A stretch of DNA of 64,000 nucleotides from Candidula unifasciata (GCA_905116865.2 CAJHNH020002024.1:349668-413667), one strand, 5' to 3'; shown: positions 30,616 to 40,261, counted from the first letter of the stretch. Notes: generated by a model from the sequence alone, not told the origin. A program made the numbers and translations.

Positions 30616-30890
30616 TGTGGCGTCTGTGGCTTAGGTGTTGCTAGTCCGACTCGTAATTCCAACGTACCGCGATCGAAACCCACTGCTGGCTGCGTGGATT
30701 TTTATCATAGTATGGGGTGTCGCAGATCAAACCAGCCTAAAATGGGTACCAGGATGTATGTACTAGGAAAATTAGGATGTAATGCTGACCACGTTACCCA
30801 CCGAGGGCCGATGTTCTGTAAAAATATGGGAGCTCTTCCCAGATGCACCTAAAGGCGTGGAAAGGGATCTTTACTTTTTACTTTTACTTA
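30616..30890 (+). mobile_element. SINE-1b copy
   Basis: GTGGCTTAGGTGTTGCTAGT, CCGACTCGTAATTCCAACGT, ACCGCGATCGAAACCCACTG, AATGGGTACCAGGATGTATG, GCTGACCACGTTACCCACCG. It begins where the LINE-C tail ends. Confidence 0.88.
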
Positions 30891-30948
30891 CACGATGATG
30901 GAGTGGATATTGCTAGGAACAGAAGGCGCTATGCGTTTTTGACTAAAT

Positions 30949-30982
<34 letters not shown>
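30949..30982. repeat. poly-G tract, 34 bases
   Basis: The longest G homopolymer in the window. A C-rich segment and an A7T19 tract follow by 31,066. Confidence 0.95.
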
Positions 30983-30984
<2 letters not shown>

Positions 30985-31182
30985 GCGTAGGGGGGTTGAG
31001 CTTCTTTCTCCTCTCCCCCTCCCCACCCCTCCTCCACCCAAAAAAAATTTTTTTTTTTTTTTTTTTGACTAGCTGCTTTATATAGTCAATGCATAGTAAT
31101 TATTTACGGGTTGTTGCTTTCATAGAGGTTTTTGATTTTTTTTATCGGTTATTGTAATAATCCTCTCGTTACCTCGCTGCCA

Positions 31183-31465
31183 TGATATTCATCATATTCC
31201 TCATATATCCGATGATATCCTTACAGTTAAATGTTCCTTATGTGTAATAATATCCCAACATTCAATGTTCCTGATAAAATCCTAGCATCAAATGTCACGT
31301 GTATCTGATGATATTCTAACAACATATGTTCCTGACGTCTGAGGTCATTCTAAGATCAAATACGCTTTATATCTAATATTATCTCAACATCAATTACATG
31401 GTGTGTCTAATGTTATCCTAATATCAAATGTCGTTTATGTGTGATTTCATATTAACAACTACATT
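31183..31465. repeat. degenerate approximately 38-40-bp tandem repeat
   Basis: Recurrent (T)ATCTGATGATATTCTAACA / ATCAAATGT(T/C)CCT motifs, about seven units, highly diverged. Confidence 0.7.
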
Positions 31466-31521
31466 CTCGTGTGTAGACTATCATCCCAAAACCAGATCCA
31501 CATATCTCATGCCACACTAAC

Positions 31522-31522
31522 A

Positions 31523-31574
<52 letters not shown>
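31522..31574. repeat. (ATC)n microsatellite
   Basis: About 17 uninterrupted units. Confidence 0.97.
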
Positions 31575-31599
31575 TCTCTCTCACTCAGTCTCTGTCTTT

Positions 31600-32245
31600 C
31601 TTTCTCTTTGTGGGTATTTGTGTGGTCCTACCCTCCCTTCCCCCCCCCCCTGCTTCCATGCAGGAACTCTACTCTGGCTGCTGGTGTTAAGTATGGAGCA
31701 CTTATGAGAATGTTTTGATATCGATTCTAAGCTAAGCATGTGTCAAGTCAATATATATATATAATGTATGTATCTTTAAATCTATCTCTCTTCCTTTCTT
31801 TTTTTTTTTCTCTCTCTCTTTTTTCGGTATACACACACATACGTATAAACTATATATCTAAACATATTTGTGTGTGTATGTGTGTATATATGTATATATT
31901 TCCTGCACTTCAAAGTTTAATATGCTTACTTCCTTGTACCTATATATCCAGTAGTTTCCCGCCCACATATAATACGGAACAGTCTCTGTTATCTCCCAAT
32001 CAAATGATTGAAGACAGCGGAGCACATTACACTGAGAACTTACCAGAAACTATTGTATCGATAAAAGTATGATAGAAAATTATTATCTAAAATTAACCAA
32101 ACACGTCTTGTTGTTGTTGGTATTTTTTTTTTTTTTTGGTACTTTTTTTCCCCACAGATCCCTAACGCTTATTAACTCTTTGTAACTGGAGTTCTGCTAC
32201 GGGGTAATAACATCTTCTTTTAATCTCTTCCATGTTTTTCAATCA
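31600..32245. other. unassigned, low-complexity AT-rich stretch
   Basis: TATATA/CATA-rich with several T runs. No gene seen. Confidence 0.4.
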
Positions 32246-32254
32246 TTAATTCTG

Positions 32255-32512
32255 CCCAGTCTTTTGGCGCTCTCCCGTTGATTTGGGGCTATGGGTGCAA
32301 ATCCAAACAAAGCCGGACTTTTTTGTTGTTGTAAATTTCTGGCACCCAAGTCGACCTAACTTCAAATGTATACCAGGTGAAGCCTTGGGAAGTATAGGCG
32401 GTCGGTGAGATGTTGCCCATATACCCCACCAAGTGCGACTGGTCTATAAAATTTAGGTCTAAAATTATATGCCTAATAGGTCTGATGGCTAGAGTTGAGT
32501 CCTTTACTTAGT
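32255..32512 (+). mobile_element. SINE-1a copy, diverged
   Basis: Decayed B box GGGTGCAAATCC, GCCGGACTTTTTTG, GGCACCCAAGTCGACCTAAC, GAAGTATAGGCGGTCGGTGA, CTGGTCTATAAAATTTAGGT. Confidence 0.78.
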
Positions 32513-32544
32513 GTTTTGCATGGCGAACTGAAATGATGGCTGTA

Positions 32545-32605
32545 TATAAATATATTTCATGTTGTGGGTCCTTTGCAAAACATCGCTTTCATCACAGTTA
32601 TGTAT
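32545..32605 (-). mobile_element. LINE-J 3' end fragment
   Basis: ATGTTGTGGGTCCTTTGCAA, then AACATCGCTTTCATCACAGT matches the 5.38 and 37.3 kb copies. Confidence 0.5.
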
Positions 32606-32649
32606 GTATTTATAGCTTCTCCTTACTGTTGTTGTTGCTGTTGTTCTAC

Positions 32650-32898
32650 TTCTTCTTCTTCTTCTACTTCTTCTTTCTTCTTCTTCTTCTTCTTCTTCTT
32701 CTTCTTCTTCTTCTTCTTCTTCTTCTTCTTCTTTTTCTTCTTCTTTCTTTTCTTCTTCTTCTTTCTTCTTCTTCTTCTGTCTTCTCTATCTTCTTCTTCT
32801 TTCTTCTTCTCTCTTCTTCTTCTTCTTCTTCTTCTTCTTCTTCTTCTTCTTCTTCTTCTTCTCTTCTTCTTCTTCTTCTTCTTCTTCTTTTCTTCTTC
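32650..32898. repeat. (TTC)n microsatellite, imperfect
   Basis: TTC runs broken by TTTCTTCTTCTTTC and CTGTCTTCTCTATC. It joins LINE-F sequence at about 32,899 without a visible target duplication. Confidence 0.95.
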
Positions 32899-33290
32899 AG
32901 GTCCCGGGTAGTTAGCATCCTTTGGATATTTTCTCCAGGTTACGCCGCTGTGTTGGGAAATGAGCAGAGAGATAAACTGGCCAGTTCTGCCTCACTTGGT
33001 TGTGAACTGATGTATGACAAGCTGGATGTTGTGAGGGTCCTTTGGGAGCGAGTGAACAGTGCCGAGGCACAGATAGATCAATACGGTCTGAGGAGAATGA
33101 CACTGTGAGGAGTTACAAGAGGATCTAGCCGAGGCTCGACAATTAAGGAAATGGAGATACGTATATAGAATCAGACAGTTACTGGTACCATCGGAATTCT
33201 AACTCTTCCCTTGTTGCTGAAGACGGGAACGGAGCGCTTAAGGAGGTGTCCCAAGTGCTGTGATGCTGATTCATAATTCAACATTTAATA
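32899..33290 (+). mobile_element. LINE-F 3' tail with RNase H C-terminus
   Basis: Reads IFSPGYAAVLGNEQRDKLAS, then RVLWERVNSAEAQIDQYGLR, stop, then a GVTRGSSRGS frame and TGTERLRRCPKCCDADS. This aligns with 58,440-58,800. The GNE..D.LA motif is the C-terminal RNase H signature. The normal H of (P/S)(G/S)HA is Y here, so the copy would be inactive. 5' truncated. Confidence 0.82.
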
Positions 33291-33300
33291 ACATTCGACA

Positions 33301-33355
33301 TTCTTCTTCTACTACTTCTTCTTCACGTTCATCGGCTATGAACTCCGGCAGATGA
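33301..33355 (-). mobile_element. SINE-6 3' end fragment
   Basis: TTCTTCTTCACGTTCATCGG and CTATGAACTCCGGCAGATG are the complement of the ..GAGTT(T/C)A(C/T)AGCCG.TGAACGCGAAGAAG terminus. Confidence 0.6.
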
Positions 33356-34044
33356 ATAAATATTGGCAAAGACAGATAAACAGGTAGACAGATGAATAAA
33401 TAGTTGGGAAGACATATAAACAGGTAGACAGATGGATAAATACAGGAAAAGACATGTAAACAGGTAGATAGATAAATAAATAGAGGAAAAAACATAAACA
33501 GGTAGACAGATGGATAAATAGAGGACAAGACAGATAAACGGGTAGACAGATGGATAAATAGATGAAAAAAGACAGACATAAAAGGTTAGACAGATAATAA
33601 TAGAGGAAAAAGAAAGATAACACAGATGGATAAATAGAGGAAAAGACAGATAAACAGGTAGACAGATGGATAAATAGAGGACAAGACAGATAAACGGATA
33701 GACAGATGGATGAATAGAGGAAAAGACATACAAACAGGTAGACAGATGGATAAATAGAGGAAAAGACAGATAAACAGGTAGACAGATGGATAAATAGTGG
33801 GGAAGACAGATGAACAGGTAGACATAGATAAATAGAGGAAAAGACAGATAAACAGGTAGACAGATGGATAAATAGTGGTGAAGACAGATGAACAGGTAGA
33901 CAGATGGATCAATAGAGGGAAAGACAGATAAACAGGTAGACATATGGATAAATAGAGGAAAAGACAGATGAACAGGTAGACATATAGATAAATAGTGGGA
34001 AAGACAGATAAACAGGTAGACGCATACATACATAGTGGCAAAGA
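33349..34044. repeat. 40-bp minisatellite, about 17 units
   Basis: The unit is GGTAGACAGATGGATAAATA, GAGGAAAAGACAGATAAACA, with deletions in some units and alternating G(A/T)GG and GTGG(T/G/A)(G/A)A variants. Long minus-strand frames encode only Tyr/Leu/Ser/Ile/Cys repeats. Confidence 0.93.
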
Positions 34045-34057
34045 CGGGATATTCCTA

Positions 34058-34083
34058 GAAAGTTAGTTGCGTGTCCTTTACAT
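34058..34083 (-). mobile_element. SINE-4 3' end, split from its remainder
   Basis: AGTTAGTTGCGTGTCCTTTACA matches the plus-strand edge of SINE-4 at 56,098-56,118 (GGTTAGTTGCGTATCCTTTA). The rest of the SINE seems to resume near 35,490. Confidence 0.55.
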
Positions 34084-34086
34084 CGG

Positions 34087-34200
34087 CAGTTTTCAAACTG
34101 GGTGCCACGACACCCAGGGGTGCCGCGAGCGTATGAAAAGGGTGCCGCGGAAATAATCAAGAAATTTTCCAAATCTGCTAGAGATCAGCAAATACACGTG
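34087..34200 (+). mobile_element. hAT-like left end
   Basis: CAGTTTTCAAACTGGGTGCC, ACGACACCCAGGGGTGCCGC and AAGGGTGCCGCGGAAATAAT are equivalent to the 15,211 terminus (CAGCGGTTCTCACACTGGGT). The two copies part after TCTGCT...ATCAGC. Confidence 0.75.
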
Positions 34201-34246
34201 CAATCTCAATGTATGTGTACTAGAAGCAAAGCAGAAGGGAGTATCC

Positions 34247-35080
34247 TGTAATGGAGGAAAGAGAAGAGATAACTATAAAGGATAATATGGAAATATACTC
34301 CTTGAAATCTCCTCGACTTCGAACCTACAAGAGCTTTTAACAATATCACGTGGCGAGTGGGAGCCAAAACCCAACCTAAAGCTGCCTCAGTAACAAGAAA
34401 ATAAAAAGAGAGAAAAAGTTCGTTTAGGCGGGAGTAAGATCAAAAATATCTCGCCCTGACAGGAAATCTTTTGTGTGGGGTCTAATATAGTGTAACAGTA
34501 AAACCTAGGCACACTAACTAAATAAACGGGAATGTAAGTCGACAAATACAGAAACTTTTTTTACTTGATGACATATAACAATAATACTTGAAGACGCAAG
34601 AACTACTAACTGAAGGTATACGAGCAGACCAGCAGAAAACTAACCAAGTAACTAGTAAACCAATAAATAACAAAATACTGACAGCTACTAGCAGACCAAT
34701 AAATCACCTATAGCTACGTGCCATCAAACTTTCTTTTAGCGAGGATTTACAATGGAAATCAAATCTACCACTATCTAACCAATTGAAACGTACCGTGAGA
34801 CCAGCCAGGGAAATCAGTCAGACAACCGGCCTTCCCCTGTGGTCGCCCACACCCATTCTGGCGAGACCTAAGTGCAGAGCTACAACAGCCGGGTAGGTCT
34901 CCTCTGGTTGCGTCCGGAAGTCAAATATGGATCGCTGAAAGACTAAACAAAGTCTTTTATACCCAGTGGTCAGACTTTTTCCGCGTTACCGTCTAAACCT
35001 AAAAGCTGTTCCTGTGGCCTCTTTGCCAGATAAAATTAAAATCGATGAGCTACTGACCAGTAGTTTTTCAGACTATTACA
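34247..35080 (+). repeat. dispersed repeat R8, LTR-like, copy 1
   Basis: Shares long stretches with 53.1-54.3 kb: ACCAATAAATCACCTATAGC, AGCGAGGATTTACAATGGAA, ATCAGTCAGACAACCGGCCT, GTTGCGTCCGGAAGTC. Both copies end CTATTACA, and this one begins TGTAATGG. Such TG...CA ends suggest a solo LTR, but the 5-bp flanks (TATCC/TACGC) match only 3 of 5. It lies between two hAT-like segments. Confidence 0.55.
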
Positions 35081-35089
35081 TACGCTTAC

Positions 35090-35290
35090 ATTGAAAAGCA
35101 GGTACAGGAGCAACCTTCAAGTGATTTGTGGGTACATTGAACTAAACTTCACATAAACATACAGGAAATATTAAAACATTTATCCAGGCAGTTCCATTCG
35201 TCGCATTAAATAAACCGAACATTGGATCACCATTTTTTTTTTTTTTTAAGTATTCAAACCACTTTCAGGGTAACCTTTTTTTTTTTTTTT
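35090..35290 (+). mobile_element. hAT-like right interior
   Basis: GGAGCAACCTTCAAGTGATT, then AACTAAACTTCACATAAACA and TACAGGAAATATTAAAACAT match 15,400-15,480. A T run and ACCACTTTCAGGGTA match 15,530-15,575. The terminal part is missing and replaced by the near-palindrome that follows. Confidence 0.75.
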
Positions 35291-35293
35291 TTT

Positions 35294-35428
35294 GGTGAGG
35301 TTGGCTTCGCGGGACGGTGGCAACAATTGTTATCAAGTAGATTTATGATTAATTAAACTGTAGTTTAATTAGTGTATAAATCTTATAGATAACAATTGTT
35401 ACCACCGACCGGCCACGCCAGCCTCACA
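35294..35428. repeat. near-palindromic foldback of about 135 bp
   Basis: The left arm GTGAGGTTGGC..CGGTGGCAACAATTGTTATC pairs with the right arm GATAACAATTGTTACCACCG..GCCAGCCTCAC. The centre AATTAAACTGTAGTTTAATT is nearly self-complementary, so there is almost no loop. A poly-T (left) and AAAAA (right) flank it. A second small palindrome, AAACGGGAATTCCCGTTT, follows at 35,431-35,448. Confidence 0.9.
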
Positions 35429-35487
35429 AAAACGGGAATTCCCGTTTGAGCTGTTAGGCCTAATATCTTAAGCTGACCGTATGTAGA

Positions 35488-35545
35488 ACTAGCGCCAGCA
35501 CTTTTCGGCCTGTGATGGTTTTTCTAGGCAAATTCAAGTTGACAA
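35488..35545 (-). mobile_element. SINE-4 continuation after the insertion
   Basis: GTAGAACTAGCGCCAGCACT, then TTTCGGCCTGTGATGGTTTT and TCTAGGCAAA parallel the 44.2 kb copy (GCAGAACCAACGCCAGGCAT, TTTTCGGTTGTTGTGGTTTT). This suggests 34,084-35,487 interrupts one SINE-4. Confidence 0.5.
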
Positions 35546-35595
35546 GTTTATCATTAACAAGTAGGTCAGACTTCAAACCTCAAGTAGGTCACTAT

Positions 35596-36590
35596 ACTGG
35601 ACTTTGCGGATGATATTTCTCTTCTGTCCCACTCACGGGATCAGATGTAAGATAAAATAAATATCCTGGATGCGAGATCACAACAGCTAGGTCTGAAAAT
35701 CCATAAGGGGAAGACAAAGATAATGAGAATAAATCAGGAAAATAGTAATAGGGTTTCACTTAATGAAGACGTACACCTCATTGGGCTATAATGTAGATAA
35801 AGATGGGGGATCTCCGTGGTGAAGTGGTCGGTCAAGTCGCTTGCCTTGGAATCTAAAGGTCGTGGGTTCGCCCCCCCCACCCCTCCCAGTTGCGCTCTTC
35901 AGTTCACGACTCCAATTTACGGAGGTCTCTGGGGATCGTCACCGGATCTATAAGTTCGTGCTCTGTGCGGCGCTCTCGGCCTGCGGCTAGCTTTTCTGCA
36001 GAGAGAGCGAGACCAAGCGGGTATAATGAAGTCGATTCTCTAGACTAACCTTTTTTTAAACCTTTTAAGGGGGAACTTGTAAAGATATTAAAATACAAAT
36101 ACAAAAGGCAAGATGAGCTTTCATAGTATTGGGGAATTTGAAGAGGTCAAAAGGTATTAAAACTTATGCTAAACTAAAACAAAATGTATTTTAATGTCAA
36201 ATCAGTACTGTTGTATGGAGCGGAAACACTGAAGACAACTAAGGTGATTAATAATTAACTACAAACAGTCAGTGTCAGGTACCTGTGCAGATTAGAGGGA
36301 ATTCAATGGTATGATAGATTCACTAACGTGAAGCGTTTTGAGATAACTTAACACGTTGAATAGGACACATGCTGAGAAAACCTGAAAACAATATAACTAG
36401 AATATCCTTGCATTGGAACCCACATAGGCCTAGAAATAAAGGAAGACCAACAGACACATGGAGAACGGATCTATAGAATAAAGTTAAAAAGAAGGGAATG
36501 ACATGGGGAGATCTGTATGCAATGGCGAAGGATAGAACGACTTGACGTAAGTTGGTTCAGGGCCTATGCTCCTTTGGGGGTAAGAAGTGC
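35596..36590 (+). pseudogene. LINE-D RT and C-terminus, interrupted by a SINE
   Basis: RT motif C reads LDFADDISLLSHSRDQM (35,597-35,650), then LGLKIHKGKTKIMRINQENS and VSLNEDVHLIG. After the SINE the same frame resumes with KDIKIQIQKAR. Further on come a YG(A)E-type region, then ITRISLHWNPHRPRNKGRPT, DTWRTDL and KKKGMTWGDLYAMAKDRT with W-to-stop or frameshift changes. The order RT palm, thumb, WIGH-like and GRP..TWR matches the C-terminal half of non-LTR ORF2. Stops are scattered, so it is inactive. It is 5' truncated near 35,596. Confidence 0.85.
35810..36068 (+). mobile_element. SINE-3 inserted in LINE-D
   Basis: The tRNA-like head is TCTCCGTGGTGAAGTGGTCG then GGTCGTGGGTTCGCCCC (B-box type GGGTTCGCCCC). 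The body is GGGGATCGTCACCGGATCTA, CTCTCGGCCTGCGGCTAGCT, GGTATAATGAAGTCGATTCT and ends TTTTTTTAAACCTTTTAA. GGGGG occurs on both sides (35,805-35,809 and 36,069-36,073). Removing the SINE with one GGGGG restores the host LINE frame exactly. It is the only copy of this family I found here. Confidence 0.88.
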
Positions 36591-36604
36591 AGAAGAAGAA
36601 CAAG

Positions 36605-36692
36605 TTTGCTATTATTGATGGGATTCGAACGCGTGTTTGTAACACCTAAACCACAAACGTCGAAACCGGTAGGTAAAAACAGGCAGATATTC
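36605..36692 (-). mobile_element. tRNA-like SINE head (possible)
   Basis: The minus strand has GTTTGTGGTTTAGGTGTTAC (A-box-like) and ACGCGTTCGAATCCC (B box). No body family is recognised. Confidence 0.35.
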
Positions 36693-36699
36693 AAGTACA

Positions 36700-37300
36700 T
36701 TAGTAGACAGACCTCAGGACCAACGAGAGCACACATAATTAAAACTGAAAAAGCAATAAATTAATTTAGCGAACCATACAGATTAATAATTATTTAAATT
36801 CATATTTGATAAAACCCAGCAAAGGTTTATGAGAAAATTTTAACTCAAATGTCGTCCTACCCGAAATGAAGCTTTGAAGTACTCAGCACGCGTGGCGTCT
36901 GTCTGTTTACTTCATCCAAGACCGCCCTCACGAATTGAGCCAGGTTTTTGTTATTATTTCTTTTTCTTCTTCTTCTTCTTTCCTTTCGCCCATTCTCTAA
37001 AACAACTTCCACCCTCGCACGAACCTCCCACACTTTCCATTGCCTCACCGCTCACTTGGCGCTCTCATTCAAACGTGAGGACTGATCGAGCGTGCGACTG
37101 GGGAACGTCGAGGTCGGTCGGGTACCACAAACCTCGATGTGATCTGGGGCACTGTTGAGGGGCAATGAATACATTGTGGCACCTCGCTCTGACATGAACT
37201 TAAAATACACAGAAATAACTGTTATAAACGTGCACGCCGCCTGTTTCCATGGAAGTAATTATTTTACAAGAAGTCGTGTAATTACTTTACTGGAACGTAC
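36700..37300. other. unassigned stretch
   Basis: A short TTC run lies at 36,958-36,982. No gene recognised. Confidence 0.4.
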
Positions 37301-37311
37301 ACGTTGTATTT

Positions 37312-37392
37312 ACATCATCATCATCATGTAGCAGTGATTTGGCAAAATCTCGCTTTCATCACGGAATGCCCCTCTCTGTTTCAACTGACATG
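37312..37392 (-). mobile_element. LINE-J 3' end fragment
   Basis: ACATCATCATCATCATGTAG, then CAGTGATTTGGCAAAATCTC and GCTTTCATCACGGAATGCC. On the minus strand the LINE ends in (ATG)n. Confidence 0.65.
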
Positions 37393-37424
37393 TCATATAA
37401 TAAAACTAATTAGGGATATTACCT

Positions 37425-37615
37425 TTGAAGCCAGAGTACATCTGCACGAGAGGACAGGAACCAACAGTCCGCATTCAAATAAGTCAGATTAGCAAAACAG
37501 AAGTGCAGGTAAAACATAAGTTTTGGAACAGGACCAAAGTTCAGAAGTGGACAAACAGCCAGGACTTTCCAGCTTGAGTTTACAGCCGGTCAACGCCAAG
37601 ACGCACAGCTCTTTG
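37425..37615 (+). mobile_element. SINE-6 copy
   Basis: CTTTGAAGCCAGAGTACATC, GAGAGGACAGGAACCAACAG, TTGGAACAGGACCAAAGTTC, AGAAGTGGACAAACAGCCAG, GAGTTTACAGCCGGTCAACG. Confidence 0.8.
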
Positions 37616-37634
37616 TAGGACCATACTCATTGCA

Positions 37635-37710
37635 TTGACATCATTATGTGGCGGTGCTTTCACAGAGACTCGCTTTCATCACGGAATGCCGGAAAGCCAT
37701 GCGTCCTCTG
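37635..37710 (-). mobile_element. LINE-J 3' end fragment
   Basis: GACATCATTATGTGGCGGTG, CTTTCACAGAGACTCGCTTT and CATCACGGAATGCC repeat the 37.31 kb fragment in the same orientation 320 bp away. Confidence 0.6.
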
Positions 37711-37920
37711 CCAACGTTCCTCCTGTGAACTTTCTTGACCATGGCGTCTTTCAGATCCACGATACCTGCGGTCCGTCAGTGGCATCACACGCTGGCCAAG
37801 TGTCTAGGGGAATTTGTGAATTAAACGTCTTTCCTCCACACCTACACTCTGAATTACCTCTGACCACAAACCATGTCACCCACTTTTCTTGGCACGGCAC
37901 GGGATGAAAGTGATTACAAA

Positions 37921-38039
37921 TGGAGTAGCCACACCACTTTTGAAATACCGGTTCTAGTCCGATCACCAAAGTCAAGCAACGTCAGGCGTGGTTAGTACTT
38001 AGACGTCTGTCCGCTTGGGAACACCACGTGTTGTAGACA
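37921..38039 (+). pseudogene. 5S rRNA-like sequence (5S pseudogene or 5S-derived SINE head)
   Basis: From 37,928 the sequence follows metazoan 5S rRNA closely: GCCACACCACTTTTGAAATA, ACCGGTTCTAGTCCGATCAC, CAAAGTCAAGCAACGTCAGG (box A region), CGTGGTTAGTACTT, then a damaged box C (AGACGTCTGTCCGCTTGGGA), and an intact 3' end ACACCACGTGTTGTAGACAT. The first seven bases of 5S (helix I 5' strand) are replaced, so the terminal helix cannot form. Within 3 bp of its end begins the SINE-1 tail. I judge it non-functional as rRNA. Confidence 0.85.
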
Positions 38040-38040
38040 T

Positions 38041-38182
38041 TACCGGGAAGTAGAGGCGGCCGGCGTGATGCTGACAACATTACCCATTTTGTGCCGTTGG
38101 TCTATAAAAATATAGGTCTAACCCTAAATGCCCTTTACGCTTAAAGGCGTGTAAGGGTCCTTTACTTTTTACTTATCACTAT
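38041..38182 (+). mobile_element. SINE-1 3' body fused to the 5S-like sequence
   Basis: CCGGGAAGTAGAGGCGGCCG, GCGTGATGCTGACAACATTA, CCCATTTTGTGCCGTTGGTC, TATAAAAATATAGGTCTAAC, CGCTTAAAGGCGTG and GGGTCCTTTACTTTTTACTT, as in the 16.25 kb copy. It starts mid-body exactly where the 5S-like sequence stops. Confidence 0.9.
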
Positions 38183-38184
38183 AA

Positions 38185-38530
38185 GTGAAGTAACGGATGA
38201 CCAGCCCAGCAAAAGAACTACTATATTCCAGACAGGCACACCTGACTAACATGTCCTATCGTAACCATTAACATTGACCACAAGCACTGTAACACAACAC
38301 ACCAGGCCAGGTATGATCTATATAGTCAGATAGGTCTCCTTATTATGGACGAACACATTGTGTCGACGTTGATTGGGTGATCGATGGCACACTGTCAAGT
38401 CTTCTACTACCTTTTCAATACTGATATCAGCAGTGGCTCCTGACATTGAGGAAACACCCCAGAGAACTGTGTTGTAGGTAATTTATAAAATCTTCTTTGC
38501 CGACTTTCCATTCTTGTGTCCTTATTTTTG
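38185..38530. other. unassigned stretch
   Basis: No gene or family recognised. Confidence 0.4.
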
Positions 38531-38534
38531 CCTC

Positions 38535-38692
38535 TTCTTGTCACTCCTGCAGCGCTTCTCAGACATCTCATTTTTTTTTTGTGGTAGCATGAGGTGAGAA
38601 AAAGTATGCTCGGTGTGAAATATTTAGGGGGGGGGGGGGGTGGCGTTCTGATTGAGATTGTCTTATCCTGCAATATATAGACTACAACAAAG
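38535..38692 (-). mobile_element. LINE-A fragment
   Basis: TTGTCACTCCTGCAGCGCTT, CTCAGACATCTCATTT and TGATTGAGATTGTCTTATCC match 61,400-61,565. A poly-G at 38,628-38,640 interrupts it. Confidence 0.6.
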
Positions 38693-38694
38693 AG

Positions 38695-40255
38695 CTGTTT
38701 ACTGATTCTGCCACTTTCAACCTAATTAAAAGTTCGCCTCTCCTTCCTATTGGCCTTGAAAATCGTCCATCCTTGCTCACTCTTAGCTGAACGATTCTCT
38801 GCAGGTAAGGATACTCTGTTCAGCTGAGATAAGTCACATCAAGGCTACTTTCCAGGAGACAGAAATTATCCTATAAAACAATGTACTTACACTGAAAGCC
38901 GGTAGAACCTGAAAACCACAGCACAGCCCAATTCTTCCCTGTGACGCCAGTAGACATTCAAGACTAGAGATTCATAGCTTGTCCCAAGTGGACAACAGGC
39001 ATGAAAGAATACTGAGCACGTGCTACATACATTGATCAACACATACAGAGAAGAGATCTCAGGTTTTGGGCTGGCTGACATTCCAGTGGAAACCCAGCAA
39101 TATGAATCAGTGGAAGATCTGTCCCAGACTAGAGACTTCACAGAGGCCTTCTTATTTAAAAAAAAAAAAAAAACTATGGGAAGGAGAACGAAAAGAGGAG
39201 AAAGACTGAAAGCCTAAAACATTACACACTTAAACAACGTTTAATCCCATCTACACCCTCCCCACCTCCCCCCACCCCGCCCACCTTTCCCCCAAAAATG
39301 AGTAAGAGGACTTAGGCCCCATTGTGTGTATCAGCGCTCCTTTGCCAAACCCACCAATCGGCAATGATCGATAGATCATGGAGATTAGCATAACTTACTG
39401 TCACATACCGCTCGTGTCGCGTGCCTGATTTAAGGATTTCTCCTTACAAACCAACAGCACTCTGAAATATAATAATGTTGAGGCATCGGCTCGTATTGGT
39501 CTAAAGGGAAGCCCGTGGCCAATATATGCCCAACCTATTTCATGAGTAGGGCAGCTCGAGTTATGGCACTACAGAATATATAACAATCGTAGGCGCAACT
39601 TGGCTGGACGCCCCCACTACTATAAAAAGATAGCACCCAGGCTATGATAGTGTACTATCACAGCCCTGTTAACACAGATTAAGATTAATCGTTAAACATA
39701 TATATCTCTAGACAGTTTCAACAGTGAATGATAAGACACTCAAGTCAATAATTAAAACTTCCAAACATGTAATAAATGCAACACATACATTAATATACGA
39801 ATCAGCAAAGACTTCAAGAACTCAGAGTGATATGAAGGACAAAAACTTCAAAACAGATCTGACTGATTGTCTTAGAGATTCCCAAAGTCCGCCTAGATCA
39901 TAATCATCATCATGTGGACGATTAACTGTGGAGCCTGGCACTAAACCAAAGATTGACCACACTTATCTGAATCCATGGTTCCTTGAACTTGCTGGATGTT
40001 CGGTCACTCTGTTGCTACGTTGAAGACAGTCCCACACTAGACACTCGAACACTGGAGGTACACCCAAGCTCCTGAATAGGACACTGTGTTTAGATCCTGT
40101 TTAGGATTCATAATTGTTCCTGGTTCAGCTTTTGCTGCAAAATTTACCGATACTGAAAGGATTAAGGAAGAAAAAAAAAGCAACACTATCGTGGAGAGAT
40201 AGAAGAACAAACGAGCCAATCCTCCTTAAGACATATTAAAACAGTAAACTGAATA
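38695..40255. other. unassigned stretch
   Basis: A 65-codon frame from 39,020 shows no domain. A poly-A tract is at 39,159-39,173. No repeats I could match. Confidence 0.45.
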
Positions 40256-40261
40256 GAAAAA

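Noticed and set aside
33329..34033. 234-codon Tyr/Leu/Ile/Cys/Ser-rich frame resembling a multi-pass membrane protein
   Set aside because: It is a translation of the 40-bp tandem repeat.
37921..38039. Functional 5S rRNA gene
   Set aside because: The 5' strand of helix I and the box C region are altered, there is no T-run terminator at its end, and it runs into a SINE tail.
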